From: Promicromonospora sukumoe
GTDB lineage: Bacteria; Actinomycetota; Actinomycetes; Actinomycetales; Cellulomonadaceae
Reading direction: 5' to 3'
Assembly (NCBI RefSeq): GCF_014137995.1
Contig: NZ_JACGWV010000001.1
Location: 2,480,001 to 2,544,000 of the forward strand
Length of the DNA: 64,000 nt
Shown here: one piece after another, positions 25,286-33,481 of the stretch
Numbering within the stretch: position 1 is the stretch's first letter
How the letters are laid out: each line of letters begins with the position of its first letter
Translations under genes and position numbers: made by a program
Notes under the pieces: model-generated
The model's input: the letters and a program-made list of their open reading frames with translations, nothing else
Told to the model about the DNA's origin: nothing
Database searches by the model: none

Positions 25286-25741
25286 GTGACGGACCACCTC
25301 TACGGACACCAGTGGCACGACGAGTACGACGACCGCTGGGGCCTGCACCTGCTCCTCGCGGGCGACGCGCACGACGCGCCGCGACTGCGGGAGCTGATCG
25401 ACCTGCTCCCGGTCTACGCGTACGGCCAGGTGTTCGTGGAGGTCGGCGCCACGGGCGGTCAGCGGCACGTCGACCCGGCGGACTGGGTGCTGCCGCCCGG
25501 CATGAGCCTGACCGTCCTGCGGCGCTCCCCCGGCGCACCCCGGCCGCGGCGCGGGCAGCTCCTGGCCGCGGCGGTCTCCGGATGGGCGAGCGAGTGGCTG
25601 CCCGACGGCGCCTGCGGGTGCGCCGGACCCTTCGCCCTCTGGGTCGGCTGCGCGGCCAGCCCCGACGTCGAAGGCCTCTGCCACGCCCTCGCCCAGCGCC
25701 TCGACCTGGCCCCGGCGCACCTGCACCGGCCCGACCTCTGA
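25286..25741 (+). CDS. Stand-alone SIP (siderophore-interacting protein) C-terminal domain
   Basis: A 151-residue protein resembling only the C-terminal NAD(P)-binding half of siderophore-interacting ferric reductases: WGLHLLLAGDAHDAPRLRELIDLLPVYAYGQVFVEVG, then VLPPGMSLTVLRRSPGAP and a C-terminal WVGC/LCHAL segment. Full SIPs have about 250-300 residues with an N-terminal FAD domain, which is absent here. The gene has a GTG start with GGAG, an iron box in its promoter, and ferritin 43 bp downstream. It may help reduce or move iron, perhaps with a flavin partner encoded elsewhere. The role is inferred from fold and context. Confidence 0.75.
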   Translation: MTDHLYGHQWHDEYDDRWGLHLLLAGDAHDAPRLRELIDLLPVYAYGQVFVEVGATGGQRHVDPADWVLPPGMSLTVLRRSPGAPRPRRGQLLAAAVSGWASEWLPDGACGCAGPFALWVGCAASPDVEGLCHALAQRLDLAPAHLHRPDL

Positions 25742-25784
25742 CCTGCCGCCGCGCCCGCCCGGCAGATGTCCTAGCGTGGGCCCC

Positions 25785-26330
25785 ATGACGACCACCGAGG
25801 AGAACTCCGAGTACCTGCGACTCCTGGGCGAGCAGGTGGGCCACGAGTTCGCGGCGCACCTGCAGTACGTGGCCATCGCCGTCTGGTTCGACAGCCACGA
25901 CCTGCCGCAGCTCGCCGCGCACTTCTACCGGCAGGCGCTGGAGGAGCGCAACCACGGCATGATGATCGTGCAGTACCACCTGGACCGGTCGCTGCCCGTG
26001 GCCATCCCGGGCACCCCCGACGTGCAGAACGACTTCAAGGACGTGCTGGAGCCCCTGCAGCTCGCGCTCGACCAGGAGCAGCAGGTCACCAAGCAGATCG
26101 AGGCGATCTTCCGCGCGGCCCGCGCCGAGGGCGACGCGCTCGGCGAGCAGTTCCTGCTGTGGTTCCTGGAGGAGCAGGTCGAGGAGGTCGCCGCCGCGAC
26201 CACCCTCGTCACCGTCGCGAGGCGGGCCGGCGACAACCTGTTCGACCTGGAGAACTACGTGGCCCGCGAGACCATCGGCGACGCGGGCGAGTCCGCGGCG
26301 GCCCCGCGCGTTGCGGGCGGGTCGCTCTGA
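25785..26330 (+). CDS. Non-haem ferritin
   Basis: A 181-residue ferritin, the same length as mycobacterial BfrB. Ferroxidase-site residues are visible: Glu21 (GHEFAAHLQY), Glu54 and His57 (EERNHGMM), Glu98, and Glu130-Gln131 (FLEEQVEEV). No haem-ligating Met is placed as in bacterioferritin. It stores iron as ferric mineral in a 24-mer shell. The ATG at 25785 is preferred over a GTG three codons upstream. It follows the SIP-domain gene under the same iron box; in mycobacteria IdeR with iron activates the ferritin gene, so positive control is possible. Confidence 0.92.
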   Translation: MTTTEENSEYLRLLGEQVGHEFAAHLQYVAIAVWFDSHDLPQLAAHFYRQALEERNHGMMIVQYHLDRSLPVAIPGTPDVQNDFKDVLEPLQLALDQEQQVTKQIEAIFRAARAEGDALGEQFLLWFLEEQVEEVAAATTLVTVARRAGDNLFDLENYVARETIGDAGESAAAPRVAGGSL

Positions 26331-26364
26331 GACTCGCGGTGAGCCGGGGCTGACTCTTCCGGGT

Positions 26365-26393
26365 CGGCCCCGGCCGCCGTCAGGCCGGGGCCG
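26365..26393. terminator. Bidirectional terminator hairpin overlapping the BBE stop
   Basis: Perfect 11-bp arms CGGCCCCGGCC (26365-26375) and GGCCGGGGCCG (26383-26393) with a 7-base loop. It lies between the convergent ferritin and BBE genes. The BBE stop codon (26380-26382) is inside the loop, so the end of that gene is part of the hairpin. Confidence 0.8.
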
Positions 26394-27759
26394 GCGGGAT
26401 GTTCTGGTTGAGGTGGAAGACGTTGTCCGGGTCGTAGGTGCGCTTGACCGCGGCGAGCCGGGCCAGCTTGGCCGGCGGGTAGGCCCGGCGGACGCCGCCG
26501 GCGCCCTCGTCGCCCAGGACGTTGACGTAGACACCGCTGGCGAACGGCTCCAGCAGGGCCGCGCTCGACCGGGCGGCGGCCATGCGGCGCTCGTCCTCGG
26601 CGGGGTCGGTCCAGCCGGTCGCCACGACGTACTCGAAGCGGGCGTCGCGCTGGCTGAACGCGGACTCGTCGTCGGGCACCTCGGCGATGGCGCCGCCGTA
26701 CGCCTGCAGCCCGGCCCGCACCTCGGGGTCGTGGGCGAGCAGGGCGTCGAGGGCGGCGTCGGGCAGGTCCCGGAAGTAGTGGCCCTTCCAGTAGCGGCGG
26801 ACGGCGTGGCCCTCGACGCTGTCCTCCCGCGTCTGCAGGTCCACGTAGGACAGCTCGTCGACCCGCCGCGCGCTCGGCGTGCCCAGGGCGTCGAGCTCCC
26901 GCGCGTGCGCATGGCCGTCGTCGGGGTCGCCGACCCAGACGAAGCCGAGCGTCGCGACGCCGTCGTGCACGCCCGCCGTGTACGTGGCCTCCCGCGGGGC
27001 GTAGGCGCTCAGGTCGCGCCACCGGTAGGCGGCGGACGACGCCGACGAGCGCCCCGCCTCCGACCCACCAGCGGGACCGATCGGGAAGTCCAGCTCGACG
27101 CTCAGCGCCCGCGTGCCGGTGTCGTGCAGCCGGAACTCGAACTCGGTCACGACGCCGAAGTTCCCGCCGCCGCCCCGCAGCGCCCAGAACAGCTCGGGCC
27201 GCTCGTCGGCCGACGCCCGGAGCACCTCGCCGTCCGCCGTCACCACCTCGTAGGCGACGACGTTGTCGCAGGCCAGGCCGTACCGGCGGGCCAGCCAGCC
27301 CATGCCACCGCCCAGGGTGAGCCCGCCGACGCCCGTGTGCGACACGTTGCCCGCGGTGGTGGCCAGGCCGTGCGGCTGGGTCGCGGCGTCGAGCGCGCCG
27401 AGCAGGGCCCCGCCCTGCACCCACGCCCGCCGCCGCTCCGGGTCCACCCGCACCTCGCTCATGGGCGTGAGGTCGATCATCAGGCCGCCGTCCGGCACCC
27501 CGTGCCCGACGACGCTGTGGCCGCCGCACCGGACGCCCACCTCCAGGCCCTCGCGGCGGGCCAGCGCCAGGGCCCCGGCGACGTCGGCCGCCGAGCGGCA
27601 CCGGACCACGAGGGCCGGCCGGCGGTCCACCATCGCGTTCCAGATCGTGCGGGCCGCGTCGAAGCCGGCGTCGCCCGGGCGCCGTACGTCGAGCCCTGTC
27701 GTGGGCGAGTCCTCCGTGATGTCCATGGAGGGCAGACGGCCCGTCGCCGCAGGACTCAT
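26380..27759 (-). CDS. FAD-linked oxidoreductase of the berberine-bridge-enzyme type
   Basis: A 459-residue flavoenzyme. The FAD_binding_4 half holds VRCGGHSVVGHG, whose His is the usual covalent FAD attachment, and TGVGGLTLGGGMGWLARRYGLACDN. The C-terminal BBE motif is RRAYPPAKLARLAAVKRTYDPDNVFHLNQNIPP. Such enzymes oxidise sugars, alcohols or natural-product intermediates with oxygen. No signal peptide is seen. The start is uncertain: ATG at 27759 is used, with another ATG at 27726, and neither has a strong ribosome site. It is divergent from the PH-domain genes. The second covalent link (Cys) of bicovalent members is not clearly conserved. Confidence 0.85.
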   Translation of the reverse strand: MSPAATGRLPSMDITEDSPTTGLDVRRPGDAGFDAARTIWNAMVDRRPALVVRCRSAADVAGALALARREGLEVGVRCGGHSVVGHGVPDGGLMIDLTPMSEVRVDPERRRAWVQGGALLGALDAATQPHGLATTAGNVSHTGVGGLTLGGGMGWLARRYGLACDNVVAYEVVTADGEVLRASADERPELFWALRGGGGNFGVVTEFEFRLHDTGTRALSVELDFPIGPAGGSEAGRSSASSAAYRWRDLSAYAPREATYTAGVHDGVATLGFVWVGDPDDGHAHARELDALGTPSARRVDELSYVDLQTREDSVEGHAVRRYWKGHYFRDLPDAALDALLAHDPEVRAGLQAYGGAIAEVPDDESAFSQRDARFEYVVATGWTDPAEDERRMAAARSSAALLEPFASGVYVNVLGDEGAGGVRRAYPPAKLARLAAVKRTYDPDNVFHLNQNIPPAPA

Positions 27760-27857
27760 CGCAGCCGGCCGGGATCGCCGTCTGCCAGGATCGACCGAAC
27801 CGCCGACACAGCCCGACAATCGTTGCCGCGGGCGGCGGGCCTTGGGACCATGACCGC

Positions 27858-28379
27858 GTGATATCGCCGCTGACCGACGAGAATCCGAGCGCGCCCGTGC
27901 GGCTGCGCCCGCCACGACATGCCGTCGACCCCCGCGCCGTGGGCTGGTGGGCCCTGCAGTGGGTCCTGCTCACGGCGGTCCCCGTCGTCGTCCTGCTGGT
28001 GCTGGGCATCCTGATCGCGCCCGCGCGCTTCTGGCTTTTCCTGCCCGCGGGGGTGCTGGTGGTGCTGGGCGCGGCCGCCGCGATCGCCCTGCCGCGGCTG
28101 TGGTTCCGCCACCACCGCTGGGAGGTCACCGACGAGGCCGTCTACACCCGCACCGGCTGGTTCTTCCAGGAGTGGCGCGTCGCCCCGCTGTCCCGCATCC
28201 AGACCGTCGACACCGCCCGCGGGCCGCTGGAGCAGCGCTTCGGCCTCGCAACGCTCACGGTGACGACGGCGTCCGCCCGGGGCGCCGTCAAGATCGAGGG
28301 GCTCGACGCCGGGACGGCCGCCGAGCTCTCCGCGAACCTGACGCACGCCACGCAGGCCACGCCCGAGGACGCGACCTGA
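27858..28379 (+). CDS. Bacterial PH-domain membrane protein (YdbS-like)
   Basis: A 173-residue protein. Two adjacent helices (VGWWALQWVLLTAVPVVVLLVLGILIA and FWLFLPAGVLVVLGAAAAIALP) are followed by a bacterial PH (DUF304) domain: RHHRWEVTDEAVYTRTGWFFQEWRVAPLSRIQTVDTARGPLEQRFGLATLTVTTA. YdbS/YdbT-type proteins occur as adjacent pairs in Gram-positives, as here; their role in the envelope is not well defined, though a link to bacteriocin resistance has been reported for the Bacillus pair. It starts with GTG and ends with a 4-base overlap into the larger partner. Confidence 0.85.
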   Translation: MISPLTDENPSAPVRLRPPRHAVDPRAVGWWALQWVLLTAVPVVVLLVLGILIAPARFWLFLPAGVLVVLGAAAAIALPRLWFRHHRWEVTDEAVYTRTGWFFQEWRVAPLSRIQTVDTARGPLEQRFGLATLTVTTASARGAVKIEGLDAGTAAELSANLTHATQATPEDAT

Positions 28380-30019
28380 GCGCCGCCGGCCCCGGGGACC
28401 TCGCCGCGGACGGCGGCCCCGAGACCACGCCCGACGCCGTCGAACCGGACACCGCCGAGCCCGACGAGACCTGGGAACGCCTGGACCGCCGGGCCTTCAT
28501 CGCGGGCGCCGTCTACACGATCCTGCCCGCCGGCGGCGCGGCCCTGATCACGGGGTACTGGCTGGCCGTGGGCAGCGGGATCGGCTTCGCGCTGGCCTGG
28601 GTGCTGCCCCCGCTGCTCCTCGTGGTGGTCGCGGGCGGTGTCTCCGGCGAGTGGATGTGGCGCGTCACGCGCTACCGCGTCGACGCCGAACGGTTCCACG
28701 TGCACACCGGCGTCGTCGTGCGCAAGCGCCTGGCGCTGCGGCGCGAGCGCATCCGCTCGGTCGACCTGACTGCCGACCCGGTGCTGCGCGTGCTCGGCAC
28801 CGCGACCGTCCGGGTGGGCACGGGGGAACAGGCCGGGACCGAGGGCACGGTGACGCTCTGGCCGCTGCGCCGCGCGTCCGCCGACGCCCTGCGCGCCACG
28901 CTGCTCGCGCACGCCGCGCCCGGCACCCGCGAGGGCGCCGACGAGGAAGACAGCAGCGACGGCTCCCTCGCCCGCTTCGACCCCGCCTGGCTCCGGTTCG
29001 CCCCGCTGTCCTTCCTCACCCCGGCGCTCGGCGCCGCGGCCGCGGGCGGCCTGATCCAGGTGGCCGAGTGGTTCGGCATGCAGGAGCGGCTGTTCGGCAC
29101 GGTCGGGTCCTGGTTCGGCCTCGGGCCGTTCCTGATCGTGGCGGCGGTGCTGGCCGTGGCCCTGTTCGTCGTCGGCGGCGTCGCGACCGTCGCGCTGTGG
29201 GTCGAGGCCTGGTGGAACCACACCCTGGACCGGCAGCCCGACGGCACGCTGCAGGTGCGGCGCGGCCTGCTCACCACGCGGTCGATCTCCCTGGAGGAGT
29301 CCCGGCTGCGCGGCGTCGAGGTGGTCGAGCCGCTCGCGGCCCGGCTGGCGGGCGGGGCGCGCGTGGACGCCGTCGCGACCGGCCTCGCGACCGGTGAGGA
29401 GGACAAGAGCGACAGCCAGATCCTGCTGCCCGTGGCGCCCAAGGCGCTGGCCGACCGGGTCGCCGCCGACGTGCTCCGTGAGCAGGCCTCCCCGCCGACG
29501 GCGGCGCCGCTCACCGGGCACCCGGTCGCCGCGCGCGGACGCCGGCTGCGCTGGGCGCTGAGCGCGGTGCTCGTCACGGAGGCCGTGCTCGTGGTGCTCG
29601 GGCTGCTGCTCACGCCCGTGCTGCTGCACGTCGCGTGGATCAGCGCGCTGGTGCTCGTGCCGGTCGCGGTGCTGCTGGCGCTGGACGCGTACCGCGCGCT
29701 CGGGCACACCCTGACGGACGGCTACCTGGTCGCGCGCAGCGGCAGCGTCCACCGCGCCACGGTGGCGCTCCAGCGGCGCGGCATCGTGGGCTGGACCGTG
29801 CGGCAGTCGGTGTTCCAGCGGCGCGCCGGGCTGGTCACGGTGCTCGCGACCACGGCGGCGGGTTCCGGCGCGTACGCCGTGCGCGACGCCGGGGAGACGG
29901 ATGGCCTCACGCTGGCCGACGCCGCCGTCCCGGGCCTGCTGCGGCCGTTCCTGGTGACCGGCGCGACCGACCAGACCGGCGCGACCGACGCCGCGGGTGA
30001 GCCGGTCAGCGCACCCTGA
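28376..30019 (+). CDS. Large PH-domain membrane protein (YdbT-like), apparent CTG start
   Basis: A 547-residue protein with three PH/DUF304 modules, each after one or two hydrophobic helices: WRVTRYRVDAERFHVHTGVVVRKRLALRRERIRSVDLTADPVLR, LDRQPDGTLQVRRGLLTTRSISLEESRLRGVEVVEPL, and LTDGYLVARSGSVHRATVALQRRGIVGWTVRQSVFQRR. This is the YdbT layout and the partner of the preceding gene. The frame has no ATG or GTG before its first helix. CTG at 28376, inside a CTGA overlap and 6 bases after a GAGGA site, is the best start. An 18-bp direct repeat near the 3' end (29957-29992) encodes TGATDQTGATD. The 3' end overlaps the convergent lipid-kinase gene by 14 bp. Confidence 0.8.
   Translation: MSAAGPGDLAADGGPETTPDAVEPDTAEPDETWERLDRRAFIAGAVYTILPAGGAALITGYWLAVGSGIGFALAWVLPPLLLVVVAGGVSGEWMWRVTRYRVDAERFHVHTGVVVRKRLALRRERIRSVDLTADPVLRVLGTATVRVGTGEQAGTEGTVTLWPLRRASADALRATLLAHAAPGTREGADEEDSSDGSLARFDPAWLRFAPLSFLTPALGAAAAGGLIQVAEWFGMQERLFGTVGSWFGLGPFLIVAAVLAVALFVVGGVATVALWVEAWWNHTLDRQPDGTLQVRRGLLTTRSISLEESRLRGVEVVEPLAARLAGGARVDAVATGLATGEEDKSDSQILLPVAPKALADRVAADVLREQASPPTAAPLTGHPVAARGRRLRWALSAVLVTEAVLVVLGLLLTPVLLHVAWISALVLVPVAVLLALDAYRALGHTLTDGYLVARSGSVHRATVALQRRGIVGWTVRQSVFQRRAGLVTVLATTAAGSGAYAVRDAGETDGLTLADAAVPGLLRPFLVTGATDQTGATDAAGEPVSAP
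29957..29992. repeat. 18-bp tandem duplication at the 3' end of the YdbT-like gene
   Basis: ACCGGCGCGACCGACCAG (29957-29974) is followed by ACCGGCGCGACCGACGCC (29975-29992), encoding a TGATD repeat close to the stop. Confidence 0.75.
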
Positions 30020-30950
30020 TCGCGCCCTCCTGGACGCTGACCTCGACCCGGCTCGACTCGCCCAGGTCCTCGCCGTCGATCTCGAACACCCGGGGCTCCG
30101 TGAGCTCGACCTGCAGGCTGCGCACGCGGCCGTGGGTCGCGCTCTCGGAGCTCTCGGCCGAGGCGCTGCCGGCCAGCACCCGCTTGATGCCGTTGTCCCA
30201 CACCATGTTGCGCAGCGTGTCGACCCAGCCGGCGGCTCCGTCGGCGCTCAGGACCAGCAGGTCCAGCTCGCCGTCGCCGGGGTCGGCGTCGGGCAGGAGC
30301 GTGATGCCCGCCTGGAGCATGCCGCAGTTGCCGACCAGCAGGGTGTGCGCGCTGTCCCGGTCGAGCTCGCGGCCGTCGGCGGTGATCTTGACGCCGAGGG
30401 TGCCGCTGGCCGACAGGGCCCGCCCGAGCGACTCGACGTAGGCGAGCCAGCCCACCTTGTCCTTGAGGTCGTCGTCGGTCTCGGTGATCATGTGCGCGTC
30501 GAGGCCGAACCCGGCCATGACGGCGAACCCGTGACGCTCGGTGCCGCCCTCGAGGTCGATCTCCAGCCAGCCGACGTCGATCAGGCGGGACTCGCCGCTG
30601 AGCGCCCGCCGGAACGCGGCGGCCGGGTTCAGGAGCGGGACCCGCAGGTTGCGGGCGAGCAGGTTGCCGGTGCCGAGCGGCACGATGCCCAGCTCGACGT
30701 CGGCGCCCGACTGCGCGAGGTGCTCGGCGACGGCACGGACGGTGCCGTCGCCTCCCGCGACGACGAGCACGTCGGCGCCGGCCTCGATCGCGCGGGCGGC
30801 GGCACCCTGGCCGGGGTCGTCCTTCGTCGTCTCGAACCATTCCCTCTCGACGTCGACGCGCTCGGCGTGGACGGCCCGATCCAGCGCCGTGTCGAGGGCC
30901 TGCTTGGTGGTCTTCGAGGGGTTCCAGATGATCCCGACGCGTGCGGTCAT
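30006..30950 (-). CDS. Diacylglycerol/lipid kinase family protein
   Basis: A 314-residue DAGK_cat protein. VGIIWNPSKTTKQAL starts the nucleotide fold, VLVVAGGDGTVRAVAEHL holds the catalytic GGDGT (66-70), and ELGIVPLGTGNLLARNL is the conserved G-T-G-N-x-x-A-R motif. The C-terminal beta domain (VGNCGMLQAGITLLPDADPGDGELDLLVL) is complete. Enzymes of this family phosphorylate diacylglycerol, sphingoid bases or similar lipids at the inner membrane face. The gene starts 4 bp after the MATE gene and closes a three-gene unit. The exact substrate is unknown. Confidence 0.88.
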   Translation of the reverse strand: MTARVGIIWNPSKTTKQALDTALDRAVHAERVDVEREWFETTKDDPGQGAAARAIEAGADVLVVAGGDGTVRAVAEHLAQSGADVELGIVPLGTGNLLARNLRVPLLNPAAAFRRALSGESRLIDVGWLEIDLEGGTERHGFAVMAGFGLDAHMITETDDDLKDKVGWLAYVESLGRALSASGTLGVKITADGRELDRDSAHTLLVGNCGMLQAGITLLPDADPGDGELDLLVLSADGAAGWVDTLRNMVWDNGIKRVLAGSASAESSESATHGRVRSLQVELTEPRVFEIDGEDLGESSRVEVSVQEGAIRVR

Positions 30951-30954
30951 GGCG

Positions 30955-32328
30955 TCATGCTCGCACGCCGCGACACCTGCCCCCGAAACGTCCCTCCCGC
31001 GTCGCGACACGGAGCACGACCAGCGCCGCGACCGCCGCGGCGATCTCACCCGCGGCGAGCGCGACGAAGGTCCACGTCGGGCCGGCGTGGCCCAGGGCGA
31101 GCACGAGCGGGATCTTGAGCACCACGAGGGTCCCGATGGACACGAGGTAGGACGGCCGGGCCTGCCCGAGGGCCTGGAAGTAAGCGGAGACGAGCGGCGC
31201 GACCCCGGCGAGGGCGAGGCCCGCGGCGACGATCCGGAGCGCCTCGGCGCCGGCCCGCGCGGTGGCGGCGTCGTCGAGGAAGAAGCCGACGAGGGGTTCC
31301 GCGAACGCGATGACGAGGCCCGCCGCGCCGAGGCCGTAGAGCACCGTGGCGCGCAGGCTGAGCACCCGTGCGCGGTCGACCCGGCCGGTGAGCCGCGCGC
31401 CGGCGTTGTAGCCGACGACCGGCTGCAGGCCCTGGCTGATGCCGGTCTGGGGCATGGCGGCGAAGGTCTGGATACGCGCGCAGACGGCGAACGCGGCCAG
31501 GGCGACGGCGCCCCCGGTGCGGGCGAGCGCGAGGTTGACCAGCACGGTGAGCACGGTGGTGCCGAGCCCGGCCAGGAACGACGGCGCGCCGATGCCCAGC
31601 AGCGCGCCGATCGTCGGCGGGTGGGGCCGCAGGTCGGCCCAGCGGATGCGGTAGGGCCGGTCGCGCCGGCCGAAGAAGAACCAGAGGCTCAGCGCCGCCG
31701 AGACGGCCTGCCCGCCGACGGTGCCGAGCGCGGCGCCCCGGACGCCGAGGTCGAGCACGAAGATGAGCAGCGGGTCCAGGACGATCTGCACGACGACGGC
31801 CACGACCCAGACCATCGTCGAGTACGCCATCCGCCCCTCGGCCCGGATGAGGCTGGAGAAGCCGGTGGCGAAGACCGCCCCGGCCAGGAGGACGACGGCG
31901 TAGTCGTGCGCGTACTGCCGGGTCGCGCCCGTGGCGCCGAGCAGGGTCAGCAGCGGGCCGAGGAAGGTCAGGCCGAGCACGGTCGTGGTGACGGCGACGG
32001 CCCAGAACAGCACGAAGGCGTTGCCGGCGGCGCGGGCGGCCCGGGCGGGGTCGCCCGCGCCGAGGCTGCGCGAGACCAGGGACGCCCCGCCGACGCCGAC
32101 CGTCGTCGCGACGGCGCCCAGGCCCAGCAGCACCGGGGCGACGAGGTTGACGGCTGCCATCGCCGTCGGCCCGACGCCGCGGGCCACGAACCAGGCGTTC
32201 GTCAGGGCGTAGATCCCGTAGACGCCGACCGAGAGGGTGGTCTGGGAGGAGGTGTGCCACAGCAGCCGGCCGACGGGGCGGGTGCCGAGCAGGTCGGCCG
32301 CGCCGTCGGCGGACCCTGTCCGCCGCAC
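30955..32328 (-). CDS. MATE-family efflux transporter
   Basis: A 457-residue membrane protein with about 12 helices in two six-helix halves. PVGRLLWHTSSQTTLSVGVYGIYALTNAWFVARGVGPTAMAAVNLVAPVL and the second-half GIGAPSFLAGLGTTVLTVLVNLALARTGG match MATE (NorM/DinF type) exporters, which use Na+ or H+ gradients to expel cationic drugs or metabolites. It starts with GTG two bases after the stop of the phosphotransferase gene, so the two are almost certainly co-translated, and it precedes the lipid-kinase gene by 4 bp. A modify-and-export arrangement is suggested by the pair but not proven. Confidence 0.87.
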   Translation of the reverse strand: MRRTGSADGAADLLGTRPVGRLLWHTSSQTTLSVGVYGIYALTNAWFVARGVGPTAMAAVNLVAPVLLGLGAVATTVGVGGASLVSRSLGAGDPARAARAAGNAFVLFWAVAVTTTVLGLTFLGPLLTLLGATGATRQYAHDYAVVLLAGAVFATGFSSLIRAEGRMAYSTMVWVVAVVVQIVLDPLLIFVLDLGVRGAALGTVGGQAVSAALSLWFFFGRRDRPYRIRWADLRPHPPTIGALLGIGAPSFLAGLGTTVLTVLVNLALARTGGAVALAAFAVCARIQTFAAMPQTGISQGLQPVVGYNAGARLTGRVDRARVLSLRATVLYGLGAAGLVIAFAEPLVGFFLDDAATARAGAEALRIVAAGLALAGVAPLVSAYFQALGQARPSYLVSIGTLVVLKIPLVLALGHAGPTWTFVALAAGEIAAAVAALVVLRVATREGRFGGRCRGVRA

Positions 32329-32330
32329 GG

Positions 32331-33317
32331 TTACCTCGTCCGGCCGAGCAGGCCGAGCACGATGTCGAGCTGCTCGCGGGCCCAGCGGTACTGCTCCGGG
32401 GTCTGCTCGCGGTACGTGGTCTCCACGAGCATGGTGACGGCGAGCCAGAGGGTGTAGAGGTGCCGGCGTGTGCGCTCGCCGTCGGTCAGCCCCGTCAGGC
32501 CGAAGCCCCGCCGGAACGGCGTCGGGTCCGGGAAGAACGGCAGGTCCAGGCCGGTCAGCCCGGCCTCCATCAGCGGGTCGCCGAACATCGCGCGCTCGTG
32601 GTCGATGATCGCGACGATCCGCCCCTCGCGGATCATCGAGTTCTTGGCCCACAGGTCCACCTCGACGAAGCGCGGCACGGTCACCTCGGCGAGCACGTCG
32701 GCGTGGTCGTCCCAGACCTTGCGGACGACGTCGGCGTCCCACCCGAGGTCGACGCCGGCCCGGGCGCCGTCGGCCAGGACGTCGGCGAACATCGTCGTGG
32801 CGGCCTCGGGCCAGGTCGCGAACCCGGGGCCGTCGACCGGCCCGAAGCGCTCGCCGACGATGCGGTTGAGGTCCCGGTTCAGGGCGCCGAGGTGCTCGAA
32901 CCCGGCGTCCACCACCTCCGGGGTCAGCTCCCCCGCCTCGGCGGCGATGCCGAAGCACGCGGCGTCGACGTACTCCATGGCGAACCAGTCGGCGCCGCAC
33001 AGGTCGCCCGTCACGTCGTTGTGGTGCACCCGCGGCACCGGCACGTCAGACGCGCGCCGGACGAGCTCCATCGCCGCGATCTCGTTCCGCATCATCCCGT
33101 GCTCGCGCGCCATGAGGGCCACTCCCGCGGGCGGGGCGATCTTGAGCACGGCCTGCGCGCCGTCGCGCAGGCGCACCCGGTACAGGGCGTTGAAGAACCC
33201 GTAGGACAGCTCGGTGGCGAAGTCCTCGCCGTCGGGCACCTGGTCCGGGCCGTAGGCCCGCTCGATCATGGCCCGCAGCGTCGTTGTCGACTGGCGGTTC
33301 TTGGTGATGCTGTCCAC
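32331..33317 (-). CDS. Phosphotransferase of the aminoglycoside/choline kinase fold
   Basis: A 328-residue APH-family protein. The N lobe has YGFFNALYRVRLRDGAQAVLKIAPP with the ATP-binding Lys. The C lobe has VPRFVEVDLWAKNSMI as the catalytic loop and IVAIIDHERAMFGDPLMEAGL as the metal-binding strand. In the catalytic loop the usual His of H-G-D is replaced (VEVD), but the Asp and Asn remain. It probably phosphorylates a small molecule; an antibiotic target is possible but not shown. The GTG start has GAGGA five bases upstream. It is first in the unit with MATE and the lipid kinase, behind TetR-like palindromes. Confidence 0.8.
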   Translation of the reverse strand: MDSITKNRQSTTTLRAMIERAYGPDQVPDGEDFATELSYGFFNALYRVRLRDGAQAVLKIAPPAGVALMAREHGMMRNEIAAMELVRRASDVPVPRVHHNDVTGDLCGADWFAMEYVDAACFGIAAEAGELTPEVVDAGFEHLGALNRDLNRIVGERFGPVDGPGFATWPEAATTMFADVLADGARAGVDLGWDADVVRKVWDDHADVLAEVTVPRFVEVDLWAKNSMIREGRIVAIIDHERAMFGDPLMEAGLTGLDLPFFPDPTPFRRGFGLTGLTDGERTRRHLYTLWLAVTMLVETTYREQTPEQYRWAREQLDIVLGLLGRTR

Positions 33318-33365
33318 TGGTCCTCGTCCTCGATGCTCAGGGAGTTCCGGGCGCGGCCCGGGATA

Positions 33366-33379
33366 CGTACGGTCGTACG
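33366..33379. promoter_or_regulatory. TetR-type operator candidate 1
   Basis: CGTACGGTCGTACG is a perfect 14-bp dyad (6-bp arms, centre GT) 49 bp upstream of the phosphotransferase start. Its form is typical of TetR-family operators. No TetR gene lies in the window. Confidence 0.6.
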
Positions 33380-33412
33380 CAACGCAGTGTAGGACCATCG
33401 AGGGACAGATAT

Positions 33413-33443
33413 CTACCATCTGGTAGGTAAGCGCGCTGGTAGG
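33413..33443. promoter_or_regulatory. Operator candidate 2: CTACCA/TGGTAG dyad with repeated half-site
   Basis: CTACCATCTGGTAG (33413-33426) is a perfect dyad with a TC centre. TGGTAGGTA (33421-33429) recurs as a direct repeat at 33437-33445. The element lies between the divergent phosphotransferase and glycosyltransferase genes and may control either. Confidence 0.6.
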
Positions 33444-33481
33444 TACGCGCGGCGCGGAGCGGCTCCGTCTAGGGTGAGGCC

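Noticed and set aside
32331..33317. A defined aminoglycoside-resistance enzyme
   Set aside because: The fold is right, but the catalytic loop is divergent and nothing shows the substrate. Only a family-level call is justified.
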